Below are positions 1 to 6,497 of a stretch of DNA of 42,310 nt, piece by piece. The DNA comes from Commensalibacter oyaizuii (GTDB lineage Bacteria; Pseudomonadota; Alphaproteobacteria; Acetobacterales; Acetobacteraceae): the NCBI RefSeq assembly GCF_029953265.1, contig NZ_JASBAO010000002.1, positions 1 to 42,310 of the forward strand, written 5' to 3'. The notes beneath the pieces were generated by a model. It saw only the letters and a program-made list of their open reading frames with translations, was not told the origin of the DNA and ran no database searches. Both the position numbers and the translations under genes were made by a program. The first letter of the stretch is position 1. The number at the start of each line of letters is the position of its first letter.

Positions 1-46
1 GAGGCTTGATATAGATTATACTCATGCACTGCATCTTTTATTAAAT
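1..46 (-). pseudogene. Effector middle fragment, cut by window edge
   Basis: Bases 1 to about 39 match the intact effector gene near 7952-7990, which encodes effector residues from about 313 (reading KDAVHEYNLYQAS). The match begins a few bases after the stop codon of the neighbouring immunity gene. It is therefore another 5'-truncated effector copy, breaking at a different point from the other remnants and running off the left edge. How far it continues cannot be seen here. Confidence 0.7.
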
Positions 47-721
47 CTATTTATCATCGAGAAATTGAACTGTATTGAGGATTTTTATTAAAATTGGCGT
101 GTAATCAAACCGTGTAGTCCCAAGTTGTTTTTTGTTTGGAATATATTGGGAAATCCCATTACCGCATAATTTCTTGGTTTTATCTTTATTAAATAGACAA
201 AAATTAACTAGTTTAAAAAAATTTTTATCTCTCATATTACAATCAAGACTTGTCCATAACCAACCAGACGCATTGGGTGTATGAAGTTGATATATTCGAT
301 TGGCTTTATATTTTGTACCATAAACATATCCGTCCATATCTTCATTTTCACTAGTCAATTCCCATTGATCGTCACTAGAATTATACTTTATATAACTTTC
401 ATCTATCTTCGCATTGATTTTACATAACATAGTAAATCTCATACCGCCCGATAAAAAATCTGAATTATCATCATGAGGAAGGTTTTTTTGAATTAATAAT
501 TGCCCCTCTTTAATATTAACCCAATTAGGCACATTAAAACTAATATTTCCACACCTCTTACTTTCTTTGTATAATTTTGTTGGTCTAAGGTCTGGAGGTA
601 TAGACCAATCCAATATTTTTATTTTAGTTATTTCATTTGTTGTTATATTTTGTGCACAAACAACAGAATTAAATGAAAATATAGATAAGCCTATTATTGT
701 TATATAAATAGAAATCTTCAT
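47..721 (-). CDS. Putative periplasmic T6SS immunity protein, copy 6
   Basis: Small secreted protein of 224 aa in the same family as the other five array members. I chose the ATG at 721 because it directly begins a Sec signal peptide (MKISIYITIIGLS... ending near VVCA-Q); the frame is open further upstream, but those codons belong to the preceding effector remnant. The mature protein starts QNITTNE and carries the family marks KILDWSI, a KESKRCG motif, NFCLFN, a KKLCG motif, QYIPNKKQLGTTRFDYTP and the terminal FLDDK. Conserved cysteines suggest disulfides in the periplasm. The role is inferred: downstream of a cell-wall-degrading effector, a secreted small protein is expected to block that toxin. 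It diverges in its central part (DMDGYVYGTKYKA, TSLDCNM), so it may protect against a different effector variant. No known immunity family was recognised. Confidence 0.72.
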   Translation of the reverse strand: MKISIYITIIGLSIFSFNSVVCAQNITTNEITKIKILDWSIPPDLRPTKLYKESKRCGNISFNVPNWVNIKEGQLLIQKNLPHDDNSDFLSGGMRFTMLCKINAKIDESYIKYNSSDDQWELTSENEDMDGYVYGTKYKANRIYQLHTPNASGWLWTSLDCNMRDKNFFKLVNFCLFNKDKTKKLCGNGISQYIPNKKQLGTTRFDYTPILIKILNTVQFLDDK

Positions 722-722
722 A

Positions 723-1114
723 TTATTTCTTCTTATTATGTATTGGTTTTTTAGCTTTAGCTGAAGAAGAAACTCCTGCTTCACCATTGATCTTTCTTGG
801 TATCCAACCTTTAGGTATCTCTAACTTGTTTTGTCCGTCTGGAAACTTAAGCTCTGTCAAAACTAATAAACAATTTGTATAGGCAGATGAACGTAATTCA
901 AATCCATTAATAGATTTTCCATATTGTGGTCGTTTTGGTGATGGTTTATATTTGCCAAAATTAACAACATTAGAAACCTTCCAAAAAGAAGGACTACGAT
1001 AATATGCTTTACTTCCAACAGTTACCGTTTCTAATTGTTGTGGCTCATCTGCATATTGCGAAATACTGGTGCTTCTACTGACCCAATAAAAACCTGATGA
1101 ATCTGTTGGAAAAG
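723..1114 (-). pseudogene. Effector 3' remnant E with alternative C-terminus
   Basis: Reading from the stop codon of the upstream immunity gene, this encodes the last part of the GH19 effector (from PTDSSGFYWVS, intact-effector residue about 703) with no in-frame start near its 5' end. It is colinear with the intact effector up to the KGW motif near residue 802. It then switches to a different tail, PRKINGEAGVSSSAKAKK and onward, ending at TAA at 723-725, one base before the ATG of immunity copy 6. It lacks the catalytic Glu and the GGRG motif, so it cannot be an enzyme. The altered tail and the divergent partner immunity gene suggest it came from a different effector allele. Confidence 0.75.
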
Positions 1115-1759
1115 CTATTTATCATCTAGGAATTGAGCAGTATTGAGGACTTTGATTAATATCGGAGTGTAATCAAATCTTGTTGTTCCAAGTTGTTTTT
1201 TATTGGGGATATATTGAGAATTACCAAAGCCGCATAATTGTTTTGTTTTCTTATCGTTAAATAAACAAAAATTAGCTATTTTTGTATAGCTTCCGCCCAT
1301 GACACCAAAGCTAATCATTGTATGCACCCAACCAAACGCATTTGGCGTATGGAGTTGATAAATTTGATCCGATTTAAGCTTAGTCCCTTCTATATAATCC
1401 TCTTGATCTTCTTTAGATAATTCCCATTGTTTCGTAATATCGTTAAACTTAATATTATCTTGGTTTAAATTAATTTTTGTTTTACACAACATTCCGAAAC
1501 CAATTCCTCCATAAAAAATATCAGACCTATCATCGTTTATAAATTTTTTTTTAATTACTAAATATGATCTTATTATAGCTACCCAACTAGGGATATTAAA
1601 ACTAATACTTCCACATTTTTTACTTTCTTTATACTCATTAGAAGCTATGAAATCGTTAGGTATAGACCAATCTAATATTTTAACTTCTTGTGCATGAGCT
1701 ACAGATATCGTTATTAAAGCGATAAAAATTGCTATTATATATTTATTATTTCGGATCAT
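1115..1759 (-). CDS. Putative periplasmic T6SS immunity protein, copy 5
   Basis: 214-aa secreted protein of the array family. The signal peptide MIRNNKYIIAIFIALITISV ends near AHA-Q. The mature part begins QEVKILDWSIPND, slightly shorter than its relatives. It has the four shared cysteines (ESKKCG, LCKTK, NFCLFN, KQLCG) and the conserved C-terminus QYIPNKKQLGTTRFDY to FLDDK. The ATG lies inside the end of effector remnant D (14-base overlap), an arrangement also seen between the intact effector and immunity copy 1, which suggests translational coupling in the ancestral pair. The first part of the gene and the DNA upstream are copied almost exactly at the copy 1 locus. Function is inferred from position and secretion signal. 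Confidence 0.75.
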   Translation of the reverse strand: MIRNNKYIIAIFIALITISVAHAQEVKILDWSIPNDFIASNEYKESKKCGSISFNIPSWVAIIRSYLVIKKKFINDDRSDIFYGGIGFGMLCKTKINLNQDNIKFNDITKQWELSKEDQEDYIEGTKLKSDQIYQLHTPNAFGWVHTMISFGVMGGSYTKIANFCLFNDKKTKQLCGFGNSQYIPNKKQLGTTRFDYTPILIKVLNTAQFLDDK

Positions 1760-2086
1760 TACCGTGTATATCCCTTTGTTTCCACCCTTTTGGTATTTCT
1801 AGCTTTTCTTTTCCATCTGGGAATTTAAGTTCAGTTAAAACCAACAAGCAATTAGTGTATCCACAACACCGTTCTGGAAAGCCATTAATAGACGTTCCAT
1901 ATTGGGTTCTGGATGAACTATAACTGCCATAATTGACAACATTAGCTACTTTCCAAAAAGAAGGACTACGATAATAGGCCTTTGTTCCAACTAAAACCGC
2001 CTCTAAATTCTGCTCTTCGTCTGCATATTTAGAAATATTTATGCTTCTACTCGCCCAGTAAAAACCTGATGAATCTGTAAGAAAGG
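1746..2086 (-). pseudogene. Effector 3' remnant D
   Basis: Encodes the last roughly 111 residues of the effector, TDSSGFYWAS... to the usual end KQRDIHGNDPK, starting immediately after the stop of immunity copy 4. There is no in-frame start codon near the 5' end and the catalytic half of GH19 is absent. The stop overlaps the ATG of immunity copy 5 by 14 bases, as in the intact pair. An AAAGGGAT stretch inside its end, about 12 bases before that ATG, may act as the ribosome binding site of the immunity gene, which would be a reason for the remnant to be retained. From about 1723 to 1999 it matches 6461-6737 with no difference I could see. Confidence 0.78.
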
Positions 2087-2767
2087 CTATTTATCATCGA
2101 GGAATTGAGCAGTATTGAGGATTTTGATTAAGATTGGGGTGTAATCAAACTTTGTCGTTCCAAGTTGTTTTCTATTTGGGATATATTGAGAATTACCAAA
2201 ACCGCATAATTGTTTTGTTTTCTTATTATTAAACAAACAAAAATTAGCTATTTTTGTATAGCTTCCACCCATAACATCAAAGCTAATCATTGTATGTACC
2301 CAACCAAAAGCATTTGGTGTATGGAGTTGATAGAGTTGATCAGATTTAAGCTTAGTCCCTTCTATATAATCCTCTTGATCTTCTTTAGATAATTCCCATT
2401 GTTTGGTCGTATCGTTAAATCGAATGTTATCTTTGGTTAAATTTACTTGTGTTGTACAATCTAGACTGAATGTAATACCCCCAGATAAAAAATCTGAATT
2501 ATTATCATGAGGAATTTTTTTTGTAATAAATAATTGAAAACCTTTAAAATTAACTAACTCTAGAAATTTAAAGCTAATATTTCCACATTTTTTACTTTCT
2601 TTATAACGACTAGATTTTATAATTCCAGCATCATATTTTAAAATTATAGGATCTATAGACCAATCTAATATTTTAGTATTACTACTGTTTCTTTCCTGTC
2701 CATAAGCTACAGATATAGTAATTAAAGCAATAAATATTGCTATTATATTTTTACTATTTCGGATCAT
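2087..2767 (-). CDS. Putative periplasmic T6SS immunity protein, copy 4
   Basis: 226-aa secreted protein of the array family. The signal peptide MIRNSKNIIAIFIALITI ends near VAYG-Q. After KILDWSI it carries an insert (DPIILKYDAGIIKSSRYKE) shared only with copy 3, making these two a subgroup. The four conserved cysteines (ESKKCG, LDCTT, NFCLFN, KQLCG) and the FLDDK terminus are present. The ATG overlaps the end of remnant C by 14 bases. The divergent region lies between the first and second cysteines (FKFLELVNFKGFQLF), where toxin specificity may reside. Function is inferred from context; no named family recognised. Confidence 0.75.
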   Translation of the reverse strand: MIRNSKNIIAIFIALITISVAYGQERNSSNTKILDWSIDPIILKYDAGIIKSSRYKESKKCGNISFKFLELVNFKGFQLFITKKIPHDNNSDFLSGGITFSLDCTTQVNLTKDNIRFNDTTKQWELSKEDQEDYIEGTKLKSDQLYQLHTPNAFGWVHTMISFDVMGGSYTKIANFCLFNNKKTKQLCGFGNSQYIPNRKQLGTTKFDYTPILIKILNTAQFLDDK

Positions 2768-3100
2768 TGCCGTGTATATCCCTTTGTTTCCACCCTTTAG
2801 GTAATTCTAATTTTTGTTGCCCATCTGGAAATTTCAGTTCTGTTAAAACCAATAAACAATTTGTATAGCCACAACAACGCTCTGGAAAGCCATTAATACT
2901 GGTTCCGTATTGTGGACGCTTTGGTGATGGACTATAACTGCCAAAATTGACAACATTAGCAACCTTCCAAAAAGAGGGGCTACGATAATAGGCCTTTGTT
3001 CCAACTAAAACCGCCTCTAAATTCTGCTCTTCGTCTGCATATTTAGAAATACTTATACTTATACTTACCCAATAAAAACCTGATGAATCTGTTGGAAAAG
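2754..3100 (-). pseudogene. Effector 3' remnant C
   Basis: Last roughly 111 effector residues, from PTDSSGFYWVS to HGNDPK, joined directly to the end of immunity copy 3. It contains a small SISISIS expansion where the intact effector reads SRSTSIS, and the PSPKRPQYG variant also found in remnant E (the intact copy has SSSRTQYG). No start codon and no catalytic residues, so not a working gene. The stop overlaps the ATG of immunity copy 4. Confidence 0.77.
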
Positions 3101-3790
3101 CTATTTATCATCGAGGAATTGAGCAGTATTGAGGATTTTGATTAATATCGGAGTGTAATCAAATCTTGTTGTTCCAAGTTGTTTTTTATTAGGGATATAT
3201 TGAGGATTACCAGATCCACATAATTGTTTTGTTTTCTTATCATTAAATAGACAAAAATGAGCAAATTTCGTATAGCTTCCGCCCATAACATCAAAACTAA
3301 TTATTGTATGTACCCAACCAAATGCATTTGGTGTATGGAGTTGATAGAGTTGATCTGATTTCAGCTTAGTCCCTTCTATATAATCCTCTTGATCTTCTTT
3401 GGATAACTCCCATTGTTTTGTAACATCGTTAAATCGAATGTTATCTGTGTTTAAGTTCACTTGTGTTTTACAATCAATATCAATTTTAATTCCATCAGAT
3501 AAAAAATCTACTCGATCATCATGAGGGAGCTTTTGGGTAAGAATTAAATTGAAATTTCTAAAATTAATTAACCGAGCAAATCCAAAACTAATATTTCCAC
3601 ATTTCTTACTTTCTTTATAATAACTGGATTTTATAATCCCATGATCATATTTCAAAGTTATAGGATCTATAGACCAATCTAGTATTTTAGTTTTTGTAAC
3701 ATCATTAGTTGTTATATTTTGTGCATGAGCTATAGATATCGTTATTAGAGCAATAAGGATTACTATGCTATATTTATTATTTCGGATCAT
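3101..3790 (-). CDS. Putative periplasmic T6SS immunity protein, copy 3
   Basis: 229-aa secreted protein, the longest of the array family. The signal peptide MIRNNKYSIVILIALITISI ends near AHA-Q. The mature N-terminus QNITTNDVTK resembles copy 6, whereas the following DPITLKYDHGIIKSS insert resembles copy 4, so the gene looks mosaic. Cysteines ESKKCG, DIDCKT, AHFCLFN and KQLCG are conserved, and the C-terminus QYIPNKKQLG to FLDDK is nearly identical to its neighbours. The ATG overlaps the end of effector remnant B by 14 bases. Likely neutralises a GH19-type effector in the periplasm; this is inferred. Confidence 0.76.
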   Translation of the reverse strand: MIRNNKYSIVILIALITISIAHAQNITTNDVTKTKILDWSIDPITLKYDHGIIKSSYYKESKKCGNISFGFARLINFRNFNLILTQKLPHDDRVDFLSDGIKIDIDCKTQVNLNTDNIRFNDVTKQWELSKEDQEDYIEGTKLKSDQLYQLHTPNAFGWVHTIISFDVMGGSYTKFAHFCLFNDKKTKQLCGSGNPQYIPNKKQLGTTRFDYTPILIKILNTAQFLDDK

Positions 3791-4772
3791 TGCCGTGTAT
3801 ATCCCTTTGTTTCCACCCTTTTGGTATTTCTAGCTTTTCTTTCCCATCTGGGAATTTAAGTTCAGTTAAAACCATTAAACAATTTGTATATCCACAACAA
3901 CGCTCTGGAAAACCATTAATAGACGTTCCGTATTGGGTTCTGGATGAACTATAACTTCCGTAGTTCACTACATTCGCTACTTTCCAAAAAGAAGGACTAC
4001 GATAATAAGATTTTGTTCCAACGGTTACCGCTTCTAATTGTTGTGGCTCATCCGCATATTTAGAAATACTGGTGCTTCTACTGACCCAATAAAAACCTGA
4101 TGAGTCTGTTGGAAATTTTGTTTTTCTACTAGAAATATCTTCTCTAATTCTATGATATTCTGCTAAATTTGGATAATTTGCATCTTGCATGACTTTCATT
4201 TTTTCTTTGCGAACATCATTCCCTTTCATATGATTGATTTTACCATATGCAGTTTGGTAGGATTTAAAATCATTCGAGATGGTTTTACCCAAGAATTTCC
4301 AGTAAGTCGCATAGTTTTCTGGATGGGTTAATTGCAAAATGCCTCGCCCCCCCCAAGGTTGATACCAATAATGACTTTTTTCTTGTAAAGTAGTCATCCA
4401 TATTGTTTCTTCAAAAGCATTCCCTAAAAAACCAGCCATTCTTAACGGGGTATTAATACAATATTTACGAAACATCTTATTAAGATTGACCCTTAATGCT
4501 TCCAATAAATTGGTAGAAGCTCCTCTTATGCTCTTTGAATACCAATGAGAATTCTGTTCAACATAAGGCAAAAATGTCTGCTTTAACTCCCCATCACTGA
4601 GCCACATACATTTTCTAAAATGCTTGATGAACTCAATAGGTGGGAAATGCCAGTGGTTTTTATCGAGGGTCAGGCCTGCTTTTTCCCAAAAAGCAAGGGC
4701 TTCGGCGTGTTTTTTAAAGTCTTGAAACTGTTCTTCGTTATAATCCGCATCAACATTACGATCAGCAGTCGG
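3777..4772 (-). pseudogene. Effector remnant B, orphan GH19-type domain
   Basis: The longest remnant, 331 codons open from directly behind the TAG of immunity copy 2 and in the same frame as that gene. It matches effector residues 434-446, then 497 to the end. The 50 intervening codons (150 bp) are missing, and the ends of the deletion share the 8-bp sequence TTCGTTAT (plus strand) in the intact gene. The GH19 core is present: FEETIWMTTL with the likely catalytic Glu, GGRGILQLT, NYATYWKF. The first in-frame ATG (4607, MWLSDGE) falls where the intact effector has Ala, giving a possible 276-aa product without the N-terminal delivery region. No strong ribosome binding site is visible. It may be silent, or a cytoplasmic domain without access to peptidoglycan. 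Confidence 0.75.
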
Positions 4773-5435
4773 CTATTTATCGTCAAGGAATTTCGTGGTT
4801 TGTAATATTTTATAAATGGTCCCGGTATAATTGCCAATATTCTTATCAATATCTTTTTTGTGAGGAATATATTGTACGTTACCAGCACCACATAATTGCT
4901 TGGTATGAGCATTATTGGTAATACAAAAGCCTATACTTCTTATATAGTCATCACCATTACTACCTTTTGTGCCCATTATACTCTCTGGCTCATCTTCTAT
5001 TAACCATCCAATTCCATTTTTGGCCTTAATTTGATAAATTCCTTCAGAACTTCCATCATTTTTCCACACCCATTGTTGTTTTTGGGGATTATAGATAAAA
5101 TTACTGCTATCTTTAGGATTCATTTGAACATTTTTTGTTGTGCAATTTAAAGATATTTGTATTCCCTCACCAAACCATTTATCAGTCGGAGTCTGATGAT
5201 GCTTAGTATTTGTTTTAATTATTAAATAACCAAGATTAAAATAACTATTATTCGGTAAATTCATTTCAATATTACCGCATTTTTTACTATTTTTAAAAGC
5301 TGTTGTTGGTACTTCATAAGGAATTCTATAAGACCAATCTAATATTTTAGTCGTTACCTGTTGTTCTTTTGCTTGAACTGAATGAATAGAACCAAAAACC
5401 AGATAACCTACTAAAAGTATATTTTTAATATTCAC
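4773..5435 (-). CDS. Putative periplasmic T6SS immunity protein, divergent copy 2
   Basis: 220-aa secreted protein, the most divergent array member. It starts at GTG 5435 with a GGAAAG ribosome binding site about seven bases upstream; the nearby ATG is in another frame. The signal peptide MNIKNILLVGYLVFGSIHSV ends near QA-K. The family frame is kept: KILDWSY, NSKKCGNIEM, SLNCTT, GFCITNN, KQLCGAGNVQYIP and FLDDK. Most other positions differ (for example WKNDGSSEGIYQIKAKNGIGW). Unlike the others it does not overlap the upstream effector remnant but follows it after about 46 bases. The remnant upstream is equally divergent, so this pair probably descends from a separate effector allele. Confidence 0.74.
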   Translation of the reverse strand: MNIKNILLVGYLVFGSIHSVQAKEQQVTTKILDWSYRIPYEVPTTAFKNSKKCGNIEMNLPNNSYFNLGYLIIKTNTKHHQTPTDKWFGEGIQISLNCTTKNVQMNPKDSSNFIYNPQKQQWVWKNDGSSEGIYQIKAKNGIGWLIEDEPESIMGTKGSNGDDYIRSIGFCITNNAHTKQLCGAGNVQYIPHKKDIDKNIGNYTGTIYKILQTTKFLDDK

Positions 5436-5481
5436 TTTGACTTTCCATGTTTTTGTGATGCAAAGATATTTTTATCGTATC

Positions 5482-5828
5482 TTAAGGCTGCTCATTAATC
5501 TTGCGCGTTTTATATCCCTCTGGAAATTCTAATGTCTTATTTCCTTTTGCATCAGGAAATTTCATTTCGGTTAATACTGCCAATGCATTTCCATAGACTG
5601 CACATCGACTATCAAAGCCATTAATCCCATGATAATTGGTTCTGGATATTGCCCCGGGCAAATTGACCCCAGCAGCATTGCGCCAAAATGCCATACTGCG
5701 ATAATATACATGCCCTCCTGTAATCACAACTCTCTCTAAATTATGTTGTTCATCGGCATACTTATTGGGAACTACATTGTGAAGATCCTGATATACCCAA
5801 TAAAAACCTGATGAATCTGTTGGAAAAG
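5482..5828 (-). pseudogene. Divergent effector 3' remnant A
   Basis: Starts right behind the stop of immunity copy 1 with the common PTDSSGFYWV, then diverges strongly from the intact effector (YQDLHNVVPNKYADEQHN, VVITGGHVYYRSMAFWRN, GINGFDSRCAVYGNALAVL) and ends KTRKINEQP-stop. It is alignable throughout with the C-terminal part of the GH19 domain (KYADE..., YYRS..FW, INGF...Y.N.L.VLTE.KFPD), so it is an allele of the same domain. It has no catalytic Glu and no proper start; a GTG at 5727 could give 81 residues. Confidence 0.74.
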
Positions 5829-6497
5829 CTATTTATCATCAAGGAATTGAGCGGTATTGAGGATTTTGATTAATATCGGAGTGTAATCAAACCTTGTGGT
5901 TCCAAGTTGTTTTCTATTTGGGATATATTGAGGATTGCCAGAACCACATAACTGTTTGTTTTTTTGATTATTAAATAAACAAAACTTTGCTATTTTTGTA
6001 TAACTTCCGCCTATGACATCAAAGCTAATCATTGTATGCACCCAACCAAAAGCGTTTGGTGTATGAAGTTGATAAATTTGATCTGATTTAAGCTTTGTTC
6101 CCCCTATATAATCCTCTTGATCTTCTTTGGATAATTCCCATAGTTTGGTCGTATCGTTAAATTTAATATTATCTGTGTTTAAATTAACTTGTATTTTACA
6201 AGTTATACTAAATGAAATGCCTCCAGATAAGAAGTCTACTCGATCATCATGAGGAAGTTTTTTTTTAATATTTATTTGAGCTTCTTTAATATCGACCCAA
6301 TTTGGAATATCCAAACTAATATTTCCACATTTTTTACTTTTTTTATACGAAGAGCTCGCTCTAGCATCAGGAGGAATATACCAATCCCAAATTTTCGTTT
6401 TAAGTATATCTTTATCTGTTCTTTCCTGTCCATGCGCTACAGGTAATGTGATTAAAGCAATAAAAATTGCTATTATATATTTATTATTTCGGATCAT
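5829..6497 (-). CDS. Putative cognate immunity protein, copy 1
   Basis: 222-aa secreted protein directly downstream of the intact effector; the ATG overlaps the effector end by 14 bases, so it is the best candidate for the cognate antitoxin. The signal peptide MIRNNKYIIAIFIALITLPV ends near AHG-Q. Family features: KIWDWYIPPD, KSKKCGNISL, ITCKIQV, KFCLFNN, KQLCGSG, QYIPNRKQLG and FLDDK. Four conserved cysteines suggest disulfide bonds. It should be exported to the periplasm and bind the GH19 domain of sibling-delivered effector. Cognacy is inferred from order and coupling. Confidence 0.8.
   Translation of the reverse strand: MIRNNKYIIAIFIALITLPVAHGQERTDKDILKTKIWDWYIPPDARASSSYKKSKKCGNISLDIPNWVDIKEAQINIKKKLPHDDRVDFLSGGISFSITCKIQVNLNTDNIKFNDTTKLWELSKEDQEDYIGGTKLKSDQIYQLHTPNAFGWVHTMISFDVIGGSYTKIAKFCLFNNQKNKQLCGSGNPQYIPNRKQLGTTRFDYTPILIKILNTAQFLDDK

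Noticed and set aside
1729-1923. Plus-strand 64-codon frame, identical again at 6467-6661
   Set aside because: It lies antisense to the effector end and immunity start and is duplicated because that DNA is duplicated; no ribosome binding site and no protein-like pattern.
5482-5727. Separate 81-aa gene starting at GTG 5727
   Set aside because: It is only the end of a longer effector remnant (to 5828); the alignment with the GH19 C-terminus continues upstream of the GTG.
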